Below are positions 41,134-49,361 of a stretch of DNA of 64,000 nucleotides, one piece after another. The notes under the pieces were generated by a model. It saw only the letters and a list, made by a program, of their open reading frames with translations. It searched no databases and was not told the DNA's origin. The stretch is taken from NCBI RefSeq assembly GCF_004364325.1, contig NZ_SOCP01000001.1, forward strand, positions 496,001 to 560,000. The letters are read 5' to 3'. The position numbers were made by a program, and so were the translations under genes. The first letter of the stretch is position 1; each line of letters starts with the position of its first letter. The stretch comes from Actinophytocola oryzae (GTDB taxonomy: Bacteria; Actinomycetota; Actinomycetes; Mycobacteriales; Pseudonocardiaceae).

Positions 41134-41732
41134 GTGGCGACACCGACCGGGCTGCTGAAGGCCGCCGCGAACTGGACCACCTGCCTGCCCACCAGGTGCA
41201 GCTGCGCCACCGGACGGTCGCCGTCCAGCGGCCGTTCCGTCGTGTTGAGCGTGACGCCGAGCGGCGTCGGCCAGCCACGCAACGCGTGCACGATCGACCG
41301 CAGCGCCGCGAGCGTCGCACCCCCGGCCTGCCAGCCCGCCGAGGTCACCACACACCCGACGGCACGCCCGTCCAGGTAGGGCCTGCAGTCCTCCCGCAGG
41401 TCCTCCAGGTAGTCCAGCGCGTTCTTGACCAGCGCGGAGACCCCGCCGTGATAGCTCGGGCTCGCGACGACCACGCCGTCCGCCCTCGCCACGAGCGACA
41501 GCAACTCACGCGCGTTGCCGTCGCGGTGGACGTGTTGCGGCAGGTACAGCGGCAGCGCCGACAGGAACGCGCCGCCGAGCAGGTGGACCTCCGCCCCGTC
41601 GCCTTCCGCCGACGCCAGGGCCAGCTCCAGCGCCCGCTCGGTCGTCGAACCCGGTCTTCCTGTGCCGCCGATCCCGACGACGAGCGGCCGGCGCCCACCC
41701 ACCGGGCGTAGCGGCATCTGGACTTCGGTCAA
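41130..41732 (-). CDS. NADPH-dependent FMN reductase family protein
   Basis: A 200-residue flavodoxin-fold protein. The N-terminal GIGGTGRPGSTTE is the FMN-phosphate loop, and ADGVVVASPSYHGGVSALVKNALDYL is the classic second flavin segment. The start is most likely TTG 41732, with GGAGGTG six bases upstream; ATG 41717 is too far from a ribosome site. It may supply reduced FMN to the luciferase-like monooxygenases of the cluster, either the free LLM protein or the domain inside the NRPS. The stop overlaps the carboxylase start. Confidence 0.88.
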   Translation of the reverse strand: MTEVQMPLRPVGGRRPLVVGIGGTGRPGSTTERALELALASAEGDGAEVHLLGGAFLSALPLYLPQHVHRDGNARELLSLVARADGVVVASPSYHGGVSALVKNALDYLEDLREDCRPYLDGRAVGCVVTSAGWQAGGATLAALRSIVHALRGWPTPLGVTLNTTERPLDGDRPVAQLHLVGRQVVQFAAAFSSPVGVAT

Positions 41733-41815
41733 CGGTCCACCTCCAGCCAGGCACGCCGAAAGGCGGGCACGGCGAACCAGGGCCCGCGCTCGCGGACCCG
41801 ACGGCACGCCGTGCG

Positions 41816-42253
41816 TTACTCCGGCGCCTGCAGTGTCTTGTAGATCGCGCGGGTCTCCTCGGCCCACGGCGCGGGCCGGAAGGTCTTCGGATCCAGGTGG
41901 ATGTGCACCCGCCTGCCCTCCGCGTGCACGGTGGCACCGGAGGTGTCGAGCACCCGGAACCCGTAGACCACGCTGCTCTCGCCGACGCGCTCCACCACGA
42001 TGTGGATCACGATGTCGCCGGTGCCGCGGACGGGGGTCCGGTAGGTGATCGAGAACTCGGCCACGCCGACCGACGCGTCCGGGTGCCCGAGCTTCCCGTC
42101 GTGGTAGCCGTAGCCCTGCCGGTCCCAGAAGACCGACAGGGCACGCTCGACGAGCACCGCGTACCGGGTGTTGTGCACCATGCCCATCGAGTCGAGGTCG
42201 TCGAAGTGCACGAACATCGTCTCGACAAGGCCGTGTTCCGGCAGCGCGTTCAT
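41816..42253 (-). CDS. Hot-dog acyl-CoA/acyl-ACP thioesterase (4HBT type)
   Basis: A 145-residue hot-dog protein of the YbgC/FadM/4-hydroxybenzoyl-CoA thioesterase type. The active-site segment FDDLDSMGMVHNTRYAVLVERAL near residues 17-39 has the usual Asp before the central helix. The ATG at 42253 follows GAGGGGGAA. In the operon it lies between O-methyltransferase 1 and the flavin reductase. It could release an acyl chain from the cluster ACP or edit stalled chains. The substrate is inferred only from context. Confidence 0.88.
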   Translation of the reverse strand: MNALPEHGLVETMFVHFDDLDSMGMVHNTRYAVLVERALSVFWDRQGYGYHDGKLGHPDASVGVAEFSITYRTPVRGTGDIVIHIVVERVGESSVVYGFRVLDTSGATVHAEGRRVHIHLDPKTFRPAPWAEETRAIYKTLQAPE

Positions 42254-42304
42254 CGCGGTTCCCCCTCGGTGTTCCCCAGTGAAGTCGTACGAGGATACCG
42301 ATTC

Positions 42305-43336
42305 TCAGTCGGCGAGGACGGCTTCGGTGACCGACATGTTCGACGGTGTCGGCAGGATCCGCGACAGCTTCAGACCCGCCTTCGACAGCAGCTCGGTCAG
42401 CTCGGCCTCGGTGCGTTCCTTGCCCTCGAACACGGCCATCATCAGCACGTCCGACATGATGCTCGGCCCCTGGATGCCACCCGGGGGTGCCACGAGGTCG
42501 AAGATCAGCAGCTTCGAGGACGCCGACATCGCCTCGCGCACGGTCGTGAGGATGCGCACCGCGTCCTCGTCGGACTTGTCGTGGATGATCCGCTTCAGGA
42601 GGTAGATGTCGCCGCCGGCGGGCAGCTCCTTGAAGAAGTCCGCCTCGGCGGTCTCCCAGCGGCCCGTGGTGGTCTCGTCCTCGAGCCGGTGGCGCGCCAG
42701 CACTTCCGCGCGGTCCACCAGCACGCCACGCAGGCCCGGGTTGCGGGTCAGCACCGCACGCAGCATGCCGCCGAGGCCGCCTGCCACGTCGACCACCGTG
42801 CCGGACTCCGGGAACTCGTAGCTCTCGGCCATCCCGTCGTGCTCCAGCACCGACATGTCGGCCATCGCGTCGACGAACAGGCGGGTGGCGTCGGCGTCGC
42901 TGGGCAGGTGCTCGAAGATCTGGCCGTCGAACACCTTGTCGAACACCGAGTTCCCGCGCAGTACGGACTCGTCGAGCCGCCCGGCGGGCTTCCAGTACAT
43001 GTCGTCGGTGAACAGCAGGACGATGTTGCGCATCGACACCGGGAAGTCCGCCTTCAGCACGCTGGCGGCGGTGGTGAGGTGGAACCGGCCCTCCTCGTCC
43101 TCCCGGAACACGTCCCGGGTGGCGAGGAAGCGCAGCACGCGGCGCAGGTGGTCGGCGTGCGTGCCGGACCGCTCGGCCAGCTGCTCGGGGGTCAGCGGCC
43201 CGTCGGACAGGTGCTCGGCGATCCTGGCGCTCGCCGCGACCCGCAGCGCCGCCGGGAGGAGGTAGCCGAGCGCGTCGCCGAGGATCTGACGGACGGCCGC
43301 CCCGATCTCGGCGGGGCTGGTAGTCGCAGTGCTCAC
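42305..43336 (-). CDS. O-methyltransferase 1 (Methyltransf_2 family)
   Basis: A 343-residue SAM-dependent O-methyltransferase of the acetylserotonin/hydroxyindole type, as in many polyketide and peptide pathways. An N-terminal dimerisation/winged-helix region (LAERSGTHADHLRRVLRFLA) precedes the SAM site VVDVAGGLGGMLRAVL near residue 165. LKRIIHDKSDEDAVRIL carries the catalytic-base His (HD). It is clearly a paralogue of the second methyltransferase at 44701-45717, with the P450 gene between them. The start is GTG 43336, 25 bases after the P450 stop. A hydroxyl on the cluster product is the likely target. Confidence 0.92.
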   Translation of the reverse strand: MSTATTSPAEIGAAVRQILGDALGYLLPAALRVAASARIAEHLSDGPLTPEQLAERSGTHADHLRRVLRFLATRDVFREDEEGRFHLTTAASVLKADFPVSMRNIVLLFTDDMYWKPAGRLDESVLRGNSVFDKVFDGQIFEHLPSDADATRLFVDAMADMSVLEHDGMAESYEFPESGTVVDVAGGLGGMLRAVLTRNPGLRGVLVDRAEVLARHRLEDETTTGRWETAEADFFKELPAGGDIYLLKRIIHDKSDEDAVRILTTVREAMSASSKLLIFDLVAPPGGIQGPSIMSDVLMMAVFEGKERTEAELTELLSKAGLKLSRILPTPSNMSVTEAVLAD

Positions 43337-43361
43337 GGAAAGCCTTTCGTGGTAACGGTTC

Positions 43362-44699
43362 TCACCAGGTGACGGGGAACTGCTCGAAGCCGCCGAGCGT
43401 GGCCGTGTTGCGCCACTTCAGGTCGTCGATCGGCATGTCGAGCGCGAGTGTCGGCAGCCGCTCGAACAGCTCGCGCAGCCCGAGGTACAGCTCGGCACGC
43501 GCGACCGGCGCACCGAGGCAGAAGTGCGGGCCGTGGCCGAACCACAGCGGGTTCGGGTGGCGCCGGTGGATGTCGAACTTCTCCGGCTCCGGGTACACCC
43601 TCGGGTCACGCAGGCCGGCCTCGTAGTTGGCGACCACCGCCGTGCCCGCCGGGATCTCCACGTCCTGGAGGGTGAGGTCGGTCAGCGCGATCCTCGGGAA
43701 CGGCGACAGGCCGGGGATACCGACCCGGTTGATCTCGTCCGCCGCGCCGACCCACAGCTCCGGGTCGGCGAGCAGCTCCTTGAGCTGGTCGGGGTGGCGC
43801 AGCAGGCTGAGCACCCCCGCGGTCAGCAGCGTCGCGCTCGTCTCGTGGCCCGCCACGAACACGAACGTCGCGACGGCGATGGCCTCCTGCTCGGTGAGCG
43901 GGCCGCCCTCGGCGGACGCCGTGCCCAGCTCGGAGAGGAAGTCGTCGCCCGGGTCGTCGCGCTTGGTGGTGATCAGGTTGACGAAGTAGGCCCGCATCGC
44001 GACGTACGCGGCGCCGATGTCCTGTGGCGACGCGTGGACGTTGAGGATGACCTCGGTCCACTCGTGGAACAGCGCCCAGTCGGCGAACGGGACGCCGAGC
44101 ATGTCGCAGATGACCCGCAGCGGCAGCGGCCGGGAGAACATCTCGTTGAGGTCGACGGGTTTGCCTGCCGCGACCATGGCGTCGACCAGGTCGGCGGCGA
44201 TCTCGCCGATCCTGGGCATCAGCCGTTCGAGCCGCTTGGGGGTGAACGCCTGGGCCGCGATCCGGCGGATGCTGCCGTGCCGGGGCGGGTCCATGTTCAC
44301 GAGCGTGTCGGGGTTCGGCGGCACGAGCGTGGTCTTGGGCGCGTCCTCCTTGCACACCGCCGCACGGCTGAACCGGCGGTCGCTGAGGATGGTCTTGATG
44401 TCCTCGTGCCTCGTGACCAGCATCGCAGGCGCGCCCGTCACCAGCGTGATCGGGCACACCGGCCGGTTCTCCCGCAGCTCGCCGAGCACCGGCGCGACCT
44501 CGACGGCGATCTCGCGATGCAAGGGCATCGCGATCCGCGCCTGTTCCGCCTCCCCCGAATTCACTGTGTTGGTCGCGTTGGCGATGGATGCCTCTGTTCG
44601 GTCACGTACTTGTGGCTGGGTTGCGTCACGTTCCCCTGAGGTGCGGTCGGGGAGCGCTCGGCCTGCGCTCGATGTCGAGGTTGGCGCGTTTGTGGTCAT
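43362..44699 (-). CDS. Cytochrome P450
   Basis: A 445-residue soluble bacterial P450. The heme loop FGHGPHFCLGAPVARAEL holds the Cys ligand near residue 393. The I-helix oxygen-binding motif is AGHETSAT and the K-helix ExxR is EINR. The N-terminus carries about 55 Ser/Thr-rich residues more than usual before the first P450 strand, so an internal start is possible. ATG 44699 follows the stop of methyltransferase 2 by one base, implying translational coupling. It lies between two O-methyltransferase genes, which suggests that it installs a hydroxyl that one of them methylates. Confidence 0.94.
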   Translation of the reverse strand: MTTNAPTSTSSAGRALPDRTSGERDATQPQVRDRTEASIANATNTVNSGEAEQARIAMPLHREIAVEVAPVLGELRENRPVCPITLVTGAPAMLVTRHEDIKTILSDRRFSRAAVCKEDAPKTTLVPPNPDTLVNMDPPRHGSIRRIAAQAFTPKRLERLMPRIGEIAADLVDAMVAAGKPVDLNEMFSRPLPLRVICDMLGVPFADWALFHEWTEVILNVHASPQDIGAAYVAMRAYFVNLITTKRDDPGDDFLSELGTASAEGGPLTEQEAIAVATFVFVAGHETSATLLTAGVLSLLRHPDQLKELLADPELWVGAADEINRVGIPGLSPFPRIALTDLTLQDVEIPAGTAVVANYEAGLRDPRVYPEPEKFDIHRRHPNPLWFGHGPHFCLGAPVARAELYLGLRELFERLPTLALDMPIDDLKWRNTATLGGFEQFPVTW

Positions 44700-44700
44700 C

Positions 44701-45717
44701 TCAGGCCGCGATCGCCTCGACGATCGACACGGAACCCGAGGTCGGGATGACCCTGGCGAGCTTGAGGTCGGCCTCGGCGAACAGTGCCTCCAGTTCGGCC
44801 TCGGAGCGCTCCTTGCCGTCGAAGACGATCATCATGGCGAGGTCGGAGAGCTTGCTCGGGTGCGGGTCGTTGCCCGAGGGCACCACGGTGTCGACCACGA
44901 CGACCTTGCCGCCCTCGGCCATGGAGTCGCGGCAGGAACGCAGGATGCGCACGCAGTCGGCGTCGTTCCAGTCGTGGAGGATCCGCTTGAGCAGGTAGAC
45001 GTCGGCCGTCGGCACCTTCTCGAAGAAGCTTCCCGCCTCGATCTCCCAGCGGCCCTTCAGGTCCGGCGTGTCGAGCCCGTGGTCGGCCACGACGGACTCG
45101 TGGTCGAACAGGATGCCGTTCACCGTCGGGTTCTTGGTCAGCACCTCACGCAGCAGACCGCCCTTGCCGCCGCCGATGTCGGCGACCGTGCAGGACTCCG
45201 GGAACGGGTAGGTCGTGACGATGCCGCCGTGCTCGGTGGCCGACAGCTCGTCCAGCGCGGTGTGGAACACCTCGCCGCGCTCCGGGCGCTCGGCCAGGTA
45301 GTCGAACAGCGGCGCGCCGAAGATGTCCGGGAACGCCGTGGTGCCGTTGCGGACCGTGTCGTCGAGCTTGCCCGCGGGCAGCCAGTACAGCTCGTCGGTC
45401 AGCAGGTTGACGATGGACGCCATCGGCAGCGGCGAGTCCGACTTCAGCAGCCCGGCGGACACCGTGAGCCCGAACGTGCCGTCCTCCTCCTCGTGGAACA
45501 TGCCCCGCGTCGCCAGGAAGCGCAGGGTGCGGCGCAGGTGGTCCGCGCTCGCCCCGGACTTCGCGGCCAGCTCGTCCGCCGTCTTCGGGCCGTCGGCCAG
45601 CTGGTCGGCGATGCCGAGGGTGACGGCGGTGCGCATCGCGGCCGGGTACAGGTAGGCGAGCGAGTCGCCGAGCACCTGGCGGACCGCGGCTCCGATGTCG
45701 TTCTGCTTCTGGTTCAA
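44701..45717 (-). CDS. O-methyltransferase 2 (Methyltransf_2 family)
   Basis: A 338-residue paralogue of O-methyltransferase 1, alignable throughout (DIGAAVRQVLGDSLAYLYPA here, EIGAAVRQILGDALGYLLPA there). The SAM motif is TVADIGGGKGGLLREVL, and LKRILHDWNDADCVRILRSC contains the catalytic-base His. I favour TTG 45717 because GGAG lies seven bases before it and it matches the N-terminus of its paralogue; GTG 45735 is possible. It is the first gene of the six-gene minus-strand operon and lies behind the direct-repeat promoter at 45.8 kb. Confidence 0.92.
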   Translation of the reverse strand: MNQKQNDIGAAVRQVLGDSLAYLYPAAMRTAVTLGIADQLADGPKTADELAAKSGASADHLRRTLRFLATRGMFHEEEDGTFGLTVSAGLLKSDSPLPMASIVNLLTDELYWLPAGKLDDTVRNGTTAFPDIFGAPLFDYLAERPERGEVFHTALDELSATEHGGIVTTYPFPESCTVADIGGGKGGLLREVLTKNPTVNGILFDHESVVADHGLDTPDLKGRWEIEAGSFFEKVPTADVYLLKRILHDWNDADCVRILRSCRDSMAEGGKVVVVDTVVPSGNDPHPSKLSDLAMMIVFDGKERSEAELEALFAEADLKLARVIPTSGSVSIVEAIAA

Positions 45718-45782
45718 GGAGAAACTCCGTTCCACTGTGGACGTTCCACGCACACGGTCGCCACGAAGTCTCTGCCGGGCGC

Positions 45783-45843
45783 CTGACCAGCCGGTGACCG
45801 ATCGCTGACGGGTCCGGTCAGCGCCGGGTAACCGGCCGGTCAG
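45783..45843. promoter_or_regulatory. Direct heptamer repeats, probable SARP-binding promoter 1
   Basis: Related heptamers lie at 45792 (CGGTGAC), 45803 (CGCTGAC), 45815 (CGGTCAG), 45826 (GGGTAAC) and 45837 (CGGTCAG), so spacings are 11, 12, 11 and 11 bp. SARP regulators bind tandem heptamers at 11- or 22-bp periodicity. The site lies between the divergent methyltransferase 2 and hydrolase genes. A stretch from about 45785 to 45825 recurs, inverted, at 52.3 kb. Confidence 0.7.
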
Positions 45844-45887
45844 CACGGGCAGGGAGCCTCGGCGTGGGTTCTCATCATGGAGGCGAC

Positions 45888-46799
45888 ATGGCCGAGTCGT
45901 TCGACGGCGTCCTGCGGCACGACGGGCTCGACACCTGGTATCGGGTGGTGGGGGAGCTGGACCAGGCGGCGCCACTGGTGGTCTGCCACGGCGGCCCCGG
46001 CCTCACCCACGACTACCTGGAGTCGCTGTCGGCACTGGCCGACGGTCGCGCGGTCGTGTTCTACGACCAGCACGGCACCGGCCGCTCCGGGCACCGGCCC
46101 GACGCCCCGGACGGGTTCTTCTCCGTCGAGCTGTACGTGCGCGAGCTGGCCGCACTCCTTGACCACCTGGGCATCGCGGGCGGCTACCACCTGCTCGGCC
46201 ACTCCTGGGGCGGCCTGCTCGGCCTCGAGCACGCGGTGCGCAGGCCCGCCGGGCTGCGGTCACTGACCGTGGCGTCCGGCTTCGCCCGTTCGGACACCTA
46301 CACCGCCGAGGTCGGCGCCCTGGTGGCCGCGCTGCCCGACGACGTCCGCACGGTGATCGAGACGCACGAGGCGGCAGGCACCACCGACTCGCCCGAGTAC
46401 GACGAGGCGGTGCGGGTCTTCTACCGGCGTCACGTCTGCCGCGCGAAGCCCGTGCCCGGCGAGGTGATGCGTACCCTCGTCGCGCTCGCCGAGGACTCGA
46501 CGGTCTACCGCACGATGGCCGGGCCGAGCGAGTTCCGGCTCACCGGCACCCTCGCGGGCTGGGACATCACCGACCGGCTCGACGCGATCGAGGTCGACGT
46601 GCTGCTGGTGTCCGGCGAGCACGACGAGGTGACGCCGGGCGCGGTCGGCGAGCTGCACCGCGCGCTGCCCGGGTCGCGGTGGGAGCTGATCCCCGACGCC
46701 AGCCACATGGCGCACGTCGAGCACCCGGAGCGGTTCCGGGCACTGGTCGGGGAGTTCCTCGCGAGCGCGGGTGCCCGCGTCGATACCGTGGGTTCGTGA
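45888..46799 (+). CDS. Alpha/beta hydrolase, proline-iminopeptidase-like (S33)
   Basis: A 303-residue serine hydrolase of the prolyl aminopeptidase type. The oxyanion motif is VVCHGGPGLTHDYL, the nucleophile elbow is LGHSWGG, and SGEHDEVTPG and ASHMAHVEHPE supply the Asp and His. ATG 45888 follows GGAGG; an in-frame ATG at 45864 lies before that site and is less likely. Its stop overlaps the LLM gene start (GTGA). Possible roles are trimming a peptide intermediate, releasing the product or hydrolysing a leader amide; the sequence does not decide. Confidence 0.9.
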   Translation: MAESFDGVLRHDGLDTWYRVVGELDQAAPLVVCHGGPGLTHDYLESLSALADGRAVVFYDQHGTGRSGHRPDAPDGFFSVELYVRELAALLDHLGIAGGYHLLGHSWGGLLGLEHAVRRPAGLRSLTVASGFARSDTYTAEVGALVAALPDDVRTVIETHEAAGTTDSPEYDEAVRVFYRRHVCRAKPVPGEVMRTLVALAEDSTVYRTMAGPSEFRLTGTLAGWDITDRLDAIEVDVLLVSGEHDEVTPGAVGELHRALPGSRWELIPDASHMAHVEHPERFRALVGEFLASAGARVDTVGS

Positions 46800-47638
46800 C
46801 GCTGACGATCGGACTGTACGGGGCCAACCTGCGGGTGCTGGCCGCCCCCTCCGCCGCGGCCGGGATCGCCCGGCTGGCCGAGGACCTCGGGTACGACTCG
46901 CTGTGGGTGGGCGACCACGTCGTCCTGCCGACGCCACGGGTCGAGCCCTCGCCGATGGAACCCGCCGAGCCGTTGCTGGACCCTGTGGTGTCGTTGGGTT
47001 TCCTCGCCGCGCACACCAGTCGGATCGCGTTGGCTGCTGGTGTCGTCGTGCTGCCGCAACGGAACCCGCTCGTGCTGGCCAAGCAGCTGGCGACCGTCGA
47101 CGTGCTCAGCGGCGGCCGGCTCGTGTTCGGCGCCGGCGTCGGCTACCTCGAACCGGAGCTGACCGCGATCGGCGTGCCGCTCGCGCGTCGCGGGGCACGC
47201 ACCGAGGAGTACCTGGCCGCGATCCAGTCACTCTGGTACGACGAAAAACCGGAGTATCACGGCGAGTTCGTCGACTTCGCCGGCGTAGACGCGCACCCTC
47301 GGCCGGTGCGTCGCGTGCCCGTCGTGCTCGGTGGGCACAGCACGACCGGGCTCCGCCGCGCGTTGCGGCTGGCCGACGGCTGGTACGGCTACCTGCTCGG
47401 CCTGCGTGCCACGAAGGAACGTCTCGCGGAGCTGGCCAGGCTCGCCACCGAGGTGCCGCGCGAGACACCGCTGCACGTCAGCATCACGCCGTCGCGCCTG
47501 CTCACCCCCGAGATCGTCGCGGACTACGCCGAACTGGGGGTGGACCGGCTCGTCGTCGCGCCCCTGCCCGAGTTCTCGCTGGAGCAGGTGCGCGACTTCG
47601 TCGAGGCCAACGCGCCCGGGCGGCTGCTCAGCCGATGA
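46796..47638 (+). CDS. LLM-class (luciferase-like) flavin-dependent oxidoreductase
   Basis: A 280-residue TIM-barrel protein of the luciferase-like family. Support comes from LAEDLGYDSLWVGDHVVLP, AGVVVLPQRNPLVLAKQLATVDVLSGGRL and FGAGVGYLEPE. It resembles the Rv2161c-like group (TIGR03619), whose members use F420 or FMN. GTG 46796 is coupled to the hydrolase stop. Its 3' end overlaps the convergent GMC oxidoreductase gene by 11 bases. It may catalyse a hydroxylation or oxidation in the pathway; the cofactor cannot be decided from sequence. Confidence 0.88.
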   Translation: MTLTIGLYGANLRVLAAPSAAAGIARLAEDLGYDSLWVGDHVVLPTPRVEPSPMEPAEPLLDPVVSLGFLAAHTSRIALAAGVVVLPQRNPLVLAKQLATVDVLSGGRLVFGAGVGYLEPELTAIGVPLARRGARTEEYLAAIQSLWYDEKPEYHGEFVDFAGVDAHPRPVRRVPVVLGGHSTTGLRRALRLADGWYGYLLGLRATKERLAELARLATEVPRETPLHVSITPSRLLTPEIVADYAELGVDRLVVAPLPEFSLEQVRDFVEANAPGRLLSR

Positions 47639-49136
47639 ACTCGGCGACCCGCTCGCCGATCATGATCGCGGGCGTGTTCGTGTTGCCCGTCGGGACGCCC
47701 GGCACCACGGACATGTCGGCCACCCGCAGGTTCGCCACACCGTGCACCCGCAGCCGCTCGTCGACCACGGCGTCCGCGTCCGCGCCCATCCGGCAGGTGC
47801 CTGCCTGGTGGTGGTAGGTGCTGACGGTCCGGCGGACGTAGTCGCGCAGCTCCTCGTCGGACTTCACGTCCGGCCCCGGGTACACCTCGGCAGCACCCCA
47901 TTCCTCACGCAGCACCGAGGTGCGGCCGATCTCCCGGCACAGCTCCACCGCGGCGACCAGTGCCCGCACGTCCGCCTCGGTCCGGAGCACACCGAGGTCC
48001 ACGAGCGGCTCGTCCTCGACGTTCGGGCCGGACAACCGGACCCGGCCACGGCTCGTCGGCCGCACGATGCCCGCCTGCATGGTGACGCCGGCCTGCGGTC
48101 CCGACATGCCCGGCCCGTACATCGGCACGGGGAAGTTGAGCGGCTGCACGTCCGGGGTCGCGAGACCCGGCCTGCTACGCCAGAACAGGTGGGTCTGGGC
48201 GGGACCGAGGCCGGCGGAGGGGCGGCCGGGGTTGCGGGTCATACCCACGATCACGGGTGACAGCAGGTGGTCGTGCAGGTTCTCACCCACACCGGGAATC
48301 CCGGCGACGACCGGGACACCCACGTCCCGCAGGTGCGCCGGGTCGCCGATGCCGGACAACATCAGCACGCGCGGCGACTCCAGTGCGCCGGCACACAGCA
48401 CGACCTCGCCGGTCGTGGCGGCGGAGGCGACCTGGCCGTCGCTGACCCACTCGGCGCCGACGCAGGTGCCACCGTCGAACAGGAGGCGGCGGACACGGGC
48501 GCCGGTGACCACGGTCAGGTCGGGGGAGCCCAGGACGGGCGCGAGGTAGGCGTCGAAGGCGCTGTGGCGTCGGCCGTCCGCGATCGTGAACTGCACGCGG
48601 GAGACGCCGTCCGGCTCGCCGGTGTTGTAGTCCGGGTTGTAGCGGATGCCGGTCTCCTCGGCGGCCTTGATCAGCGACTCGTGCACGGGGTCGGTGCGGT
48701 AGCGGGTGGTGATCCGCAGTGGGCCGCCTGAGCCGTGCCACTCGTCGGCGCCGGCGTCGAAGTCCTCGATCCGCCTGAAGACCGGGAGCACGTCGGCCCA
48801 GGACCAGCCCGCGTTGCCGAGGTAGGCCCAGTGGTCGTAGTCGGCGGCGGCGCCACGGGTGTTGATCATGGCGTTGAGGGCGCTGGACCCGCCGAGGACC
48901 CGGCCCCTCGGCAGGTGCAGCCGCCGGTCGGCGGCGGCCTCCTGGGGGGTGGTCCGGTAGGCCCAGTCCTGCTCGCCGAACCACAGCTCGCCGAAGCGCA
49001 GCGGGTCGTGGATGGCGGGGTTGGTCGCGGGACCACCCGCCTCGAGCAGCAGCACCCGCGCACCCCGGTCGACGAGCCGCCTGGCCACCACGCACCCGGC
49101 CGACCCCGCACCGACGACGATCGTGTCGAACTCCAC
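47628..49136 (-). CDS. GMC-family FAD oxidoreductase (choline-dehydrogenase-like)
   Basis: A 502-residue flavoprotein alcohol oxidase/dehydrogenase. The N-terminal VVGAGSAGCVVARRL is the dinucleotide-binding motif. GRVLGGSSALNAMI is the first GMC signature and GALESPRVLMLSGIG the second. The C-terminal TYHHQAGTCRMG and GNTNTPAIMIGER hold the active-site His region and FAD contacts. GTG 49136 follows AGGAG. It is downstream of KAS II on the same strand, separated by a six-copy repeat array. Oxidation of an alcohol in the acyl chain or peptide is the likely role. Confidence 0.92.
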   Translation of the reverse strand: MEFDTIVVGAGSAGCVVARRLVDRGARVLLLEAGGPATNPAIHDPLRFGELWFGEQDWAYRTTPQEAAADRRLHLPRGRVLGGSSALNAMINTRGAAADYDHWAYLGNAGWSWADVLPVFRRIEDFDAGADEWHGSGGPLRITTRYRTDPVHESLIKAAEETGIRYNPDYNTGEPDGVSRVQFTIADGRRHSAFDAYLAPVLGSPDLTVVTGARVRRLLFDGGTCVGAEWVSDGQVASAATTGEVVLCAGALESPRVLMLSGIGDPAHLRDVGVPVVAGIPGVGENLHDHLLSPVIVGMTRNPGRPSAGLGPAQTHLFWRSRPGLATPDVQPLNFPVPMYGPGMSGPQAGVTMQAGIVRPTSRGRVRLSGPNVEDEPLVDLGVLRTEADVRALVAAVELCREIGRTSVLREEWGAAEVYPGPDVKSDEELRDYVRRTVSTYHHQAGTCRMGADADAVVDERLRVHGVANLRVADMSVVPGVPTGNTNTPAIMIGERVAEFIG

Positions 49137-49170
49137 CCTGTTCTCCTGTGTTCGTGAGACCGCCCTGGCC

Positions 49171-49350
49171 GTACTGATGGACGCCTTCGTAACGCTGGCC
49201 GTACTGATGGACGCCTTCGTAACGCTGGGCGCACTGATGGACGCCTTCGTAACGCTGGCCGTACTGATGGACGCCTTCGTAACGCTGGCCGTACTGAAGG
49301 ACGCCTTCGTAACGCTGGGCGCACTGAAGGACGCCTTCAGTGCACTTGGC
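49171..49350. repeat. 30-bp palindromic repeat, six copies
   Basis: Six exact 30-base periods starting at 49171, 49201, 49231, 49261, 49291 and 49321. The first four have GTACTGATGGACGCCTTCGT (or GCACTG); the last two have the GAAGGACGCCTTC palindrome. The array begins 12 bases beyond the KAS II stop and extends to the GMC gene 5' region. Confidence 0.95.
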
Positions 49351-49361
49351 CGCGTGATCGG

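Noticed and set aside
39550-41355. Longer carboxylase beta subunit starting at 41355
   Set aside because: The extension overlaps the flavin-reductase gene in another frame. GTG 41133 is coupled to that gene's stop and gives the normal length.
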